37,671 bases of DNA from Phycisphaerales bacterium. Its GTDB lineage: Bacteria > Planctomycetota > Phycisphaerae > Phycisphaerales > UBA1924. Of this stretch, positions 18,466-26,398 are shown one piece after another (the stretch's first letter is position 1; each line of letters begins with the position of its first letter). The notes under the pieces are model-generated. The model saw nothing but the letters and a program-made list of their open reading frames with translations, searched no databases and was not told the origin of the DNA. The translations under genes were made by a program, and so were the position numbers. The stretch spans positions 1-37,671 of the forward strand of contig CANHCQ010000031.1 in assembly GCA_947459215.1 (NCBI GenBank). The letters run 5' to 3'.

Positions 18466-21141
18466 ATGTACGCTCGAAACGCTCTGCAGCTCGCGCTGCT
18501 GGCGGGCACCTGCGCCGCCATCTCTTCCTTCTCCGCCTCCGCCCAGACCGCCGAGACCGGTGTCGTTCCCGACGCGGGGATCAACACGACCGATGGCAAC
18601 AACTCCGGCACGACCCCGCTCGCATCGAGCGCGCGCACCTCGCAGGTGATCATCAACCAGAGCGTGCTCGATCAGATCCCCGTCGGCAGCGTGATCACCT
18701 CGATCGCGTTCCGGCTGGACGCGTCGGTCGCGGCCGCGTGGCCACCCGCGGCGACCGCGTTTTCTGACTACGAGATCCGCCTGGGCAAGGCGGCGCGCTT
18801 GGCCTCGAGCATGAGCGCCACTTTCAGCGACAACGTCGTGACCGGCACTGACGTCAAGGTACGCGACGGGCTCTTCGGCCCGCTCGCCGGCGTATTCAGC
18901 GCCAGTGCCGCGGCCCCCAACGCGGAGGCCTTCGGACCCGCCATCACGTTCGCCACGCCCTTCTATTACACCGGCGGCGGCTTGGTCATCACCATCCGCC
19001 ACAGCGGCCAGGCTGGCGGCGTCTCCGGCACGATCGATGCGCACTCGGTCTCCGGCATCGCTCACGCCTTTGCCAACGGCCAAGGCGCGCTCGCGGGCCT
19101 TGTCACCGATGCCGCGCCCGTTCTCCGCATCGGCTTTGTCCGCGACACCGCCCGCGCCGCCGACGGTGTCAACAAGCTGTTCCTGGGTGAGGAGTTCGCG
19201 ACCGTGGACGGCCCCTCGTTCTCGAACATCCATCCCCTCACCAGCAACGACCGCACCATCGCCACCACGATCGGTGCCAGCGAGTTGGACGCGTTCGCAC
19301 CCGGCACCAGCCTCACCGGTCTGTCGCTCCGCAACGACAGCACCAACCTGGTTCCGTCCAGCAGCCCCTGGCCCGGCGCTGACAAGTTCTTCGCGAACTG
19401 GTTCCTGCAGCTCTCCCGCTCGCTCACGCCGGTCGGCGGCATGCTCAGCGATATCGACTCCAACGTGGACACGGACGCGGTCGAGGTGTACGACGCATCC
19501 CTGTTCATCCCCGCGAACGCGATGCTGCCCAACCCCGATGGCTGGAGCGCTGGCACTCCCTCGCCGTACTCGTTTGTTGTGCCTTTCCAGCGCCCCGATG
19601 AGTACCGAGGCTGCGACTTGTTCATGCTCAACCGCACCAGCGGACACGGGCAGGTGGAGAGCGTGGCCATCGACACGTTCGCGAACCCCCGTCTGCAATC
19701 GGCGTGGTTCAATGACTCGAACACCGACTCGGTGAATCAGCTGGCGACCCCGTTGATCTACCGTTTCGACGCCGATGCCGCTGTCATAGCGCTCAACGAC
19801 CGCGCTCTGACTGACGGAAACTCGCTCACCTCGCAGATCCTGACCGCGACCGACGCGACGTACCAGGTCGTCATTCACGAGGACGAGCTGCGCCACATCC
19901 CGGTCGGATCGGTCATCAACTCATTCTCGCTGCGCCGGGCCGCCGGCGCGGGCAACGCGTGGCCCGACAGGGACCTCGCCACGCTCGACTATGACATCTG
20001 GCTCAGCACCGCGGCCCGCACACCCAGCACGATCAGCAATACCTTCGCCACCAACGAGGGCGCCGACAAGCTCCAGGTCCGCGACGGCCCGCTGGGTGTC
20101 AAGGCCGAGTCGTATCCCAGTTTCGGCGGCGGCGCGCAGCCCTACGGCCCCGCGATCGAGTTCCAGCGAGGCTTTGTCTACAACGGCGGCGGCCTGTGCA
20201 TCACCGTTCGAACCAAGGGCCTGCCCGGCGCCTCGCTCCCCAACTTCACCGGCGACCTCAACTCATCCGCGATCCGCACAGTGACCGTCGTTGGCAGCAC
20301 CGAGGTTGCGGGCGCCTTCAGCGCCGGCCCGGCCATCAAGCTTGGCTATGTCGCCTCCGGTGTGACGAGCGGCGGCGAAACCACCGGTCGTCGCATCTTC
20401 GATAGCAACCGCACCAACCAGATGATCTACTCCGCCGCCGCGCTCAACGACATCCCGCCCGGCGCCAAGATCACCGGCATGTCCTTCCGCAACCGCGTCA
20501 CCCAAACCGCCGTGAGCTATCCGGCCTCCAACACCCTGCTGCCCCGCTTTGACGTCGCGCTCAGCACCGCGGCCAACACCCCCAACACCATGAGCGCCAC
20601 CGTCGCGCTCAACGAAGGCCCCGACCGCATCGACGCCCGCACCGGCCCGCTCACGCTCCCCGCCGGCGTCTTCCGCGACAGCCCCATCCTGCCCACCAAC
20701 GACGCCGACGAGTTCGATTTCTACATCGACTTCCCTCAGGCCTTCTTCTACCGCGGCGGCGACCTGTGCGTCACCATCCGCAGCGAGTCGCCGCTGAACG
20801 CCTTCTCCGGCTTCGACGTCGCGGCGATGAACAGCAGCGCGCTGGCGACCATGCGAAGGGACGACTCCAACGCCGACGCCGCGGTCCTCGGCGGTTTCTC
20901 CGCACCGCCGATCATCCGCTTCGCGTACACCCCGCCGTCGTCGTGCCTTGCCGATCTCAATAAGGACGGCGTCGTCAACGACGACGACTTCCAGATCTTC
21001 GTCCAGGCCTACGACATCCTCGACTGCACCACTGGCGGCATGCCCATCGGCTGCCCCGCCGACCTCAACTTCGACGGCGTGGTCGACGACCTCGACTTCC
21101 AGATCTTCGTGGTCGCGTACGACGCGCTGCTCTGCCCGTGA
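18466..21141 (+). CDS. Large exported repeat protein B with dockerin-like C-terminus
   Basis: The 891-residue paralogue of protein A has a signal peptide (MYARNALQLALLAG..., cut after SASA), four copies of the same roughly 200-residue domain and the tail CLADLNKDGVVNDDDF ... CPADLNFDGVVDDLDF ... LCP. Domain landmarks include SVITSIAFRLD, SDYEIRLGKAA, YYTGGGLVITIRHSG in repeat 1 and YDIWLSTAARTPSTIS, FVYNGGGLCITVR in repeat 3. Repeat 2 lacks the usual GG.L pattern (EYRGCDLFML). ATG 18466 has AAGGAA upstream and begins the signal peptide; the frame is open from 18427 but that adds a charged stretch before it. It is separated from protein A by a terminator. Function unknown. Confidence 0.9.
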   Translation: MYARNALQLALLAGTCAAISSFSASAQTAETGVVPDAGINTTDGNNSGTTPLASSARTSQVIINQSVLDQIPVGSVITSIAFRLDASVAAAWPPAATAFSDYEIRLGKAARLASSMSATFSDNVVTGTDVKVRDGLFGPLAGVFSASAAAPNAEAFGPAITFATPFYYTGGGLVITIRHSGQAGGVSGTIDAHSVSGIAHAFANGQGALAGLVTDAAPVLRIGFVRDTARAADGVNKLFLGEEFATVDGPSFSNIHPLTSNDRTIATTIGASELDAFAPGTSLTGLSLRNDSTNLVPSSSPWPGADKFFANWFLQLSRSLTPVGGMLSDIDSNVDTDAVEVYDASLFIPANAMLPNPDGWSAGTPSPYSFVVPFQRPDEYRGCDLFMLNRTSGHGQVESVAIDTFANPRLQSAWFNDSNTDSVNQLATPLIYRFDADAAVIALNDRALTDGNSLTSQILTATDATYQVVIHEDELRHIPVGSVINSFSLRRAAGAGNAWPDRDLATLDYDIWLSTAARTPSTISNTFATNEGADKLQVRDGPLGVKAESYPSFGGGAQPYGPAIEFQRGFVYNGGGLCITVRTKGLPGASLPNFTGDLNSSAIRTVTVVGSTEVAGAFSAGPAIKLGYVASGVTSGGETTGRRIFDSNRTNQMIYSAAALNDIPPGAKITGMSFRNRVTQTAVSYPASNTLLPRFDVALSTAANTPNTMSATVALNEGPDRIDARTGPLTLPAGVFRDSPILPTNDADEFDFYIDFPQAFFYRGGDLCVTIRSESPLNAFSGFDVAAMNSSALATMRRDDSNADAAVLGGFSAPPIIRFAYTPPSSCLADLNKDGVVNDDDFQIFVQAYDILDCTTGGMPIGCPADLNFDGVVDDLDFQIFVVAYDALLCP

Positions 21142-21187
21142 ATCTCCCCAGTCGACCCCCCGGGGGGCGGGGCCTTCCAGACCCCGC

Positions 21188-21229
21188 ACCACAAAGGCCC
21201 TGCCCGCAGCCATCGCGGGCGGTTGTGGT
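21188..21229 (+). terminator. Two-tier hairpin after repeat protein B
   Basis: The outer stem ACCACAA/TTGTGGT (21188-21194, 21223-21229) encloses the inner stem GCCCGC/GCGGGC (21202-21207, 21215-21220). It lies 47 bases after the stop but ends in CTTGATCT, not a T-run, so termination is possible but not assured. Confidence 0.5.
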
Positions 21230-21377
21230 CTTGATCTCCGATCGCCGACACACGGCGATTCTCGGACTTTGTTGTTTCTTTGCGACCTTCTTCGCAGTAT
21301 CCCCACCGCAACGCCGTCTCGCGCTGGTAGGCTCGGCCGATCGCCCGCGGCACACGCCGCCGGAGAGGAGAGAGGTC

Positions 21378-24080
21378 ATGCTCATGTCGACTCTGCCCCC
21401 GCGTCGGTCCACGTTGCACCACGTCGCCGTCCTGTGTGTCGGCGCCCTCGCAACCATCGCTCACGCCCAGAGCACGGCGGTGATCCCGCCGGGCGCGGAG
21501 TTTGTCGCGGGCACCTTGATTGATTCTCGTCCGCTGGGCGATGCTCCTCGTGGCGTCTACCAGGTCTTCTACGACGCCGCCCTGATGACGGCCATTCCGC
21601 CCGGCAGCGTGATCACCGGCTTGCAGGTTCGACAGACAAACACCTTCGCTCCGAGCAGTTTTCCGAGCACCGCGCGGAACCTCGACCGCTTCGACATCAC
21701 GCTGGCCGCCTCCAGCCGCACGTTCGCGACTGTGGCGCCCAACTTCGCGACCAACATGCTCAACCCCGTGCTTGTCCGCTCGGGCACGTTGGGCCTCGCG
21801 GCCGGCGCCTATCCGGGTGGTCCGGGCGGATCAGCCCCCTTGGGCTTTGGTCCGGTGATCGCGTTCACACGCGGATTTGTGTACTCCGGCGGCCCGCTGG
21901 TGATCGAGTTCCGTGTGCAAGATGACCAGGGTGGTGATCTGCACTTTGCCGATGTGACAAGCGCGGTCGGCCTGGCCAAGGAGGTTGTCACCAGCCTCTC
22001 CGCGGACGCGAGCACGTCGACGGTCGTCTTCAGCGACTCCGGGCTGGTCGTCCGCCTCACCTTCACCCCGCCGCCGGTCGACCTTGCCAAGGGTGTGACC
22101 AAGGTCACGGTGGGGGACGCGATGGTGGCGACCGCAGCGGACAGTGGCTACAACGAACTGACGGTGGACTTTGGCGCGACCTCGGTGTCGACCATGGCCG
22201 CCAACCAGTTCGACACGATCGGGCCCGGGTCGGACTTTGTGGGCCTCGCGTACCGCGCGAACTTGATCGACTTTCCTGCGTTCTGGCCGACGGCCCCTGC
22301 GAACTACGGGGCGTTCGACATCCAACTCTCTCGGTCCACGAATCCGCCGGGATCGCTGTCGGACGTCTTCGCGAGCAATGTCGGCGCCGATGCTGTGACG
22401 GTGCGCTCCGGTCCGCTCAGCGTCCCTGTGGGAGCCGTTGCTTCGGCGGGCAGCCAGCCGGTCGCGCCGTTCTCCTGGGAGATTCCGTTCGTGACTCCCT
22501 ATTCGTATCGCGGCGGTCCGCTGCTTTCGGTCATTCGCCACACCGGTCAAGCCGTTGGGGTAGCGGACGCACTGCTCGAAGCGACGGGGACGCCGGCGCT
22601 GGGGTGGGGCTCGGCATTCGAGTCTCGCGCCGCCCTGAGCTACACCGCCACGGAGACCGGCTTCGGTGGCTTCCCCCTTTTCACAGTCAGGCGCTACAGC
22701 GTGGATGCGGCGAGTTCGTCGCCGCTCAACCAGCAGAATCCGAGCAACAGCTTTCTGGGTGGTCCTCTGAGCGAGCGGATGCAGGTTGTGCTGTCGGCCA
22801 GTGAGATGCGGTACATCCCGGTCGGGAGCGTGATCGACTCGCTGTGGCTGCGTCAGTTTGCGTCCCCGCTGGTTGGCGCGCCGGGCGTGGATACCTCGGC
22901 GCTCGACTTTGAGATCTCGCTGAGCAGCGCGGTCAATCCGCCCGAGAGCGTGTCGACGACGTTCGCGGAGAATCAGGGTTCCGATCTGGTGCTCGTGCAT
23001 GACGGGCCGCTGAGCATCGCCGCGGGGACGTTCCCGCCGGGCTCGGTCGGCACCTTCGGCAAGCTCGCGCAGTTCCGCCGCCAGTTTGTCTACAAGGGCG
23101 GTCCGCTGTGCATCGACATTCGGCACAGCGGCCTCTCGGCGCTCATCAACACGCTCGATCTGGTTCCGTCCAGCCCGAGCGAGAACCGGGTGCTTGTCAA
23201 CAGCGACCCCAACGCGACCAGCGGCGGTTTCTTCGCGAGCGGGTACACCGGCCTTGCCGTCAAGCTCGGCTACATCCCATCTGTCATCAGCCCGAACAAC
23301 CTCGCCACCGGCACGTCGAACGATCCCTGGATCCTCGCGGGTATCTCCAATTACGCCATTCAGTTCATCGTCCCTGCGAGCCAACTGCTCGCGGTGGACT
23401 ACGGCTCGGCGATCACGGGCCTGAGTCTCCGCCGCGCCTCCGTGCAGAGCACCAGCTCCAGTCCCTTCCCCGCGACGCAGATCACGGTTCCTCGCTTCGA
23501 CGTGTGGATCTCGGGCGCGAACACCTCGCCGCTGACCATGACCACGACCTACGCCGACAACTCCGGCATGGACGAGGTGCTCGCCCGCTCCGGCCCGCTC
23601 ACCATCCCCGCGAACGCGTTCCCGGCCGTCGGCGTCGCCAATCAACCCAACGACAACGCCTGGTACATCAACTTCGACCGCGGCTACGTCTACCAGGGCG
23701 GCGACCTCTGCCTCACCATCCGCGGCCGTGGCCCGATCGACTTCGCCGGCCTGTTCGAGGGCTCCGAGGGCTCGCCGGCCCAGATCGGCCGAGCCGTGTA
23801 CAACTACTCCGATGACAACGCGACCCAAGGCTTCTTCTACAGCCCGCTGGCGCTGCGCTTCGCCTTCACCCCCCGCGCCTTCTGCCCCGCTGATCTCAAC
23901 AACGACGGCGTCGTTGATGACTTCGACTTCCAGCTCTTCGCCGGCGCGTACAACATCCTCGATTGCAACGATCTGGGCATGCCCCTCGGCTGTCCAAGCG
24001 ACCTCAACTTCGACCGCGTCGTCGACGACCTCGACTTCCAGGTCTTCGTCGTCGCGTACAACGAAGTGCTCTGTCCGTAA
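21378..24080 (+). CDS. Large exported repeat protein C with dockerin-like C-terminus
   Basis: The 900-residue paralogue has a signal peptide (MLMSTLPPRRSTLHHVAVLC, cut after AHA), four repeat domains and the tail CPADLNNDGVVDDFDF ... CPSDLNFDRVVDDLDF ... LCP. Domain landmarks are YQVFYDAALMTAIPPGSVIT, RFDITLAASS and FVYSGGPLVIEFR in repeat 1, and RFDVWISGANTSPLTM, YVYQGGDLCLTIRG in repeat 4. The start is ATG 21378 or ATG 21384; both have purine-rich GGAG/AGAGG upstream. The frame is open back to 21138, but that adds a long non-signal N-terminus. Proteins A, B and C differ enough along their length that the duplications are old. Function unknown. Confidence 0.9.
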   Translation: MLMSTLPPRRSTLHHVAVLCVGALATIAHAQSTAVIPPGAEFVAGTLIDSRPLGDAPRGVYQVFYDAALMTAIPPGSVITGLQVRQTNTFAPSSFPSTARNLDRFDITLAASSRTFATVAPNFATNMLNPVLVRSGTLGLAAGAYPGGPGGSAPLGFGPVIAFTRGFVYSGGPLVIEFRVQDDQGGDLHFADVTSAVGLAKEVVTSLSADASTSTVVFSDSGLVVRLTFTPPPVDLAKGVTKVTVGDAMVATAADSGYNELTVDFGATSVSTMAANQFDTIGPGSDFVGLAYRANLIDFPAFWPTAPANYGAFDIQLSRSTNPPGSLSDVFASNVGADAVTVRSGPLSVPVGAVASAGSQPVAPFSWEIPFVTPYSYRGGPLLSVIRHTGQAVGVADALLEATGTPALGWGSAFESRAALSYTATETGFGGFPLFTVRRYSVDAASSSPLNQQNPSNSFLGGPLSERMQVVLSASEMRYIPVGSVIDSLWLRQFASPLVGAPGVDTSALDFEISLSSAVNPPESVSTTFAENQGSDLVLVHDGPLSIAAGTFPPGSVGTFGKLAQFRRQFVYKGGPLCIDIRHSGLSALINTLDLVPSSPSENRVLVNSDPNATSGGFFASGYTGLAVKLGYIPSVISPNNLATGTSNDPWILAGISNYAIQFIVPASQLLAVDYGSAITGLSLRRASVQSTSSSPFPATQITVPRFDVWISGANTSPLTMTTTYADNSGMDEVLARSGPLTIPANAFPAVGVANQPNDNAWYINFDRGYVYQGGDLCLTIRGRGPIDFAGLFEGSEGSPAQIGRAVYNYSDDNATQGFFYSPLALRFAFTPRAFCPADLNNDGVVDDFDFQLFAGAYNILDCNDLGMPLGCPSDLNFDRVVDDLDFQVFVVAYNEVLCP

Positions 24081-24103
24081 TCGTCCGTTTCAGCGCAGCA
24101 CAC

Positions 24104-24136
24104 AACGCCGCAGCCCGAGCCGCGGCGTTTTCGTTT
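24104..24136 (+). terminator. Terminator after repeat protein C
   Basis: AACGCCGC (24104-24111) pairs with GCGGCGTT (24122-24129) around a 10-base loop, followed by TTCGTTT. It is 24 bases after the stop and faces the convergent DCC gene. Confidence 0.8.
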
Positions 24137-24150
24137 GACAGTGCAATCTC

Positions 24151-24645
24151 TCAAGGCACTTTGCAGCGATCCGTCGTGCAGACCACCGGCTCATCGCCCA
24201 GCAAGCGACCCACGCGGCTGCTGATCGCGATCCGATTTCGCGCAAACCAGCGATAGCCCGCGTTCGCCACAACCCGCACCACGGGCCAGCCGGTGGTTGC
24301 GAACAAGGCGCTCATGCACTTGGCGCCGATCCCGCCGCCCCGCGCCAGTGCGCCGTACGCGTGCCGGAACACCGCGAGCCCGGTGAGCACGCGGCCATCG
24401 GGCATCACGCCGTGAATCTGGCCCATCGCTTCGTCGTCGGTGATCCCGTATTCCGCGGCCATAAAGCCCGGGGCCGCGATATCGACGATCTTGAGCGCGC
24501 CCCGCCCGGCGTCCATCCGCTGCATCGCCGCCGCCTCGCGCCGGCAGAGCGAACATTGGCCGTCAATCAGGATGGTGAACGCGGTGGTCACAGCATGCTC
24601 TTCGGTTGATACGCCGCGTGAGATTCGCCGGTTCAGACCGGACAC
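24151..24645 (-). CDS. DCC-family (DUF393) thiol-disulfide oxidoreductase-like protein
   Basis: The protein is up to 164 residues. The defining motif D-G-x-C-x-x-C appears in LIDGQCSLCRREAAAM, on a thioredoxin-like first strand, followed by LKIVDIAAPGF and the C-terminal helical part GWPVVRVVANAGYRWFARNR, as usual in this family. The two Cys could support redox exchange, but no substrate is established for the family. The start is uncertain: the longest reading begins at GTG 24645, while a shorter one at GTG 24591 lies only a few residues before the motif and fits the usual family N-terminus better. A small unknown gene sits 79 bases upstream on the same strand. Confidence 0.82.
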   Translation of the reverse strand: MSGLNRRISRGVSTEEHAVTTAFTILIDGQCSLCRREAAAMQRMDAGRGALKIVDIAAPGFMAAEYGITDDEAMGQIHGVMPDGRVLTGLAVFRHAYGALARGGGIGAKCMSALFATTGWPVVRVVANAGYRWFARNRIAISSRVGRLLGDEPVVCTTDRCKVP

Positions 24646-24724
24646 ACGCCGTACCCCATCTTCATGCCCATTTCAGCGGCCGCAAGGCCGCCAAAACGCC
24701 GCGCGAAGCACCAATAAAAAGCAC

Positions 24725-24955
24725 CTATAAGAAGATTGCCCGAAGCGCCCTTCGCCACCAGCGTTCGCAGACCACCCGCCCGCGGGCGGTGGCGGTGAGG
24801 AAATCAAAGCCGCCCGAGTCGGCCCGGCGCACCGGGATGCGGGGCAGGTCGAATTGACCGCGATTCAGCGCTTCGGTGAGCCAGCGGCTGTGCTCGTCGC
24901 GCATCTTCGCGCCGACGTCCTCATGAGACCGAGACTGGAAGAACTCGAAACACAT
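24725..24955 (-). CDS. Small hypothetical protein
   Basis: This is a 76-residue reading frame with strongly GC-rich third positions, as in the neighbouring genes, which supports it being coding. It has a soluble, charged composition: DVGAKMRDEHSRWLTEAL, FDLPRIPVRRADSGGF, and a Trp/Arg-rich end CERWWRRALRAIFL. I do not recognise the family. It is upstream of the DCC gene on the same strand and may be co-transcribed. A 15-bp perfect palindrome lies 18 bases upstream of its start, between it and the divergent antiporter gene. Confidence 0.5.
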   Translation of the reverse strand: MCFEFFQSRSHEDVGAKMRDEHSRWLTEALNRGQFDLPRIPVRRADSGGFDFLTATARGRVVCERWWRRALRAIFL

Positions 24956-24972
24956 CGCTCGATGAGAATATG

Positions 24973-24987
24973 GAGGTTGTCAACCTC
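24973..24987. promoter_or_regulatory. 15-bp perfect palindrome in a divergent promoter region
   Basis: GAGGTTG-T-CAACCTC is a perfect inverted repeat between the small gene (minus) and the antiporter gene (plus). On the minus strand it would fill the 17-base space between AAGCGT and TATTCT, a weak -35/-10 pair, which is a common operator position. The binding protein is unknown. Confidence 0.5.
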
Positions 24988-25025
24988 ACGCTTGCCGATC
25001 ACGGCCGTCGATATCCTCATTCCCG

Positions 25026-26168
25026 ATGCCTGGAACTCCCTCCAAATTCTCCGCGGTCCTTCGCGAGTGGCCCCTGGCTCTTGTGGTCGTCACCCTCGCG
25101 GCGCTCATCCTCGGCAAGGGCTTCGTCGCGCCGTTGCTCGAATCATCGATCGCCGCTGTGTTCATCCTGCTCGTGATCTGCGCCGTCATCCTCGCCGCCG
25201 CCGTCGCCACGGTGCGCCACGCCGACGTGCTCGCGCATCGCCTGGGCGAGCCGTTCGGCACGCTGCTCCTCACCCTCGCCATCACCGGGCTCGAGGTCGC
25301 CATGGTCGGGTTCGTCATGTCGACCGGCGACGAGAAGCCCACGCTCGCACGCGACACCATGTTCGCCGTGGTCATGCTCGTCCTCAACGGCTTCATGGGC
25401 CTTTCGCTCTTGCTCGGCGGCCTGCGCCACAACGAACAGTCGTACAACCTCCAGAGCGCCAACGCCTTCCTGATCCTCATCATCCCGCTCACCGTGCTCG
25501 GGCTCGTGCTCCCCAACTTCACCAAGAGCACGTCGGGCCCCACGCTCTCGACGTTCCAGATGGTCTTCCTTTCCATCATGTCGCTCGCGATCTACGCGAT
25601 CTTCATGTATGTCCAGAACCGGCGTCACAAGGGCTTCTTCGTCTCCCCGGAGGAGCACGCCACCGAGGCCGCCGCCGCCGAGCACGATCACCAGCAGGCC
25701 GCCGCCGTCGGGGCCGAGCGATCGACGCTCTTTCACTCGCTCATGCTCGGGGCCTACGGCCTGCCCCTGGTCATGCTCGCCAAGCAGATGTCGCTCCCGC
25801 TCGAATCCATGGTCGAGCGGCTCAATGCCCCGATCGCCCTCAGTGGCTTCATCATGGCGACGCTGGTGCTGACACCCGAATCGATCGCCGCGGTCAAGGC
25901 CGCCCGCGAGAACCGCCTGCAGCGGTCGGTGAACGTGCTGCTCGGCTCGGTGCTCGCGTCGATCGGGCTCACGATCCCGCTGGTCATCACGATCTCGCTG
26001 GTCACAGGCCGCGGCCTGACCCTTGGGCTCGAACCGGCCGAGATGGTCCTGCTCGCCCTCACCCTCTTCACGGCCACGCTCACCTTCGCCCTGCCCCGCA
26101 CCAACGTGCTGCTCGGCTGCGTGCACCTTTTGCTCTTCGGGGCATACGTCATGCTGATGTTCGATTGA
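25026..26168 (+). CDS. chaA: ChaA-type Ca2+/H+ (cation/proton) antiporter
   Basis: The 380-residue inner-membrane protein of the CaCA superfamily has about eleven membrane segments. It shows the two conserved alpha-repeats: VRHADVLAHRLGEPFGTLLL with ITGLEVAMV in the first half, and NAPIALSGFIMATLVLTPES with NRLQRSVNVLLGSVLASIGL in the second. The blocks RDTMFAVVML, GLSLLLGGLRH and RTNVLLG near the end match E. coli ChaA in order and spacing. A His/Glu/Ala-rich cytoplasmic loop (EEHATEAAAAEHDHQQ) separates the halves. It exports Ca2+ or Na+ in exchange for H+. No strong ribosome-binding site precedes ATG 25026. A 230-base gap to the next gene shows no clear terminator. Confidence 0.93.
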   Translation: MPGTPSKFSAVLREWPLALVVVTLAALILGKGFVAPLLESSIAAVFILLVICAVILAAAVATVRHADVLAHRLGEPFGTLLLTLAITGLEVAMVGFVMSTGDEKPTLARDTMFAVVMLVLNGFMGLSLLLGGLRHNEQSYNLQSANAFLILIIPLTVLGLVLPNFTKSTSGPTLSTFQMVFLSIMSLAIYAIFMYVQNRRHKGFFVSPEEHATEAAAAEHDHQQAAAVGAERSTLFHSLMLGAYGLPLVMLAKQMSLPLESMVERLNAPIALSGFIMATLVLTPESIAAVKAARENRLQRSVNVLLGSVLASIGLTIPLVITISLVTGRGLTLGLEPAEMVLLALTLFTATLTFALPRTNVLLGCVHLLLFGAYVMLMFD

Positions 26169-26398
26169 TGCGGGCAGGGTCACCGCGATCCTCCCGCGAG
26201 CCGGGGCGGCCCCATCCCCCGCGATTCTGTCACAACACCGAGCGCCGCCCGGGCTTGTCCACATCCGACAATCTGTTCCCAGAGACCGTGTCCCGGGCCC
26301 GGAACGCCCAGGGGCCTTCGGTCGGCAAAGGCGCAGTCTTGGCGGTGCACAATCATCTCGCGCATCATCGTCCGAGATGGTGTACTGTCTCCGCTCCG

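Noticed and set aside
21831..23828. 665-codon minus-strand open frame opposite repeat protein C
   Set aside because: Arg/His/Asp-rich shadow of the plus-strand coding sequence, with no recognisable motif.
24854..26398. Long N-terminal extension of the bamA frame
   Set aside because: It runs through the antiporter gene in another frame, is Arg/Pro/His-rich and would put the signal peptide in mid-protein.
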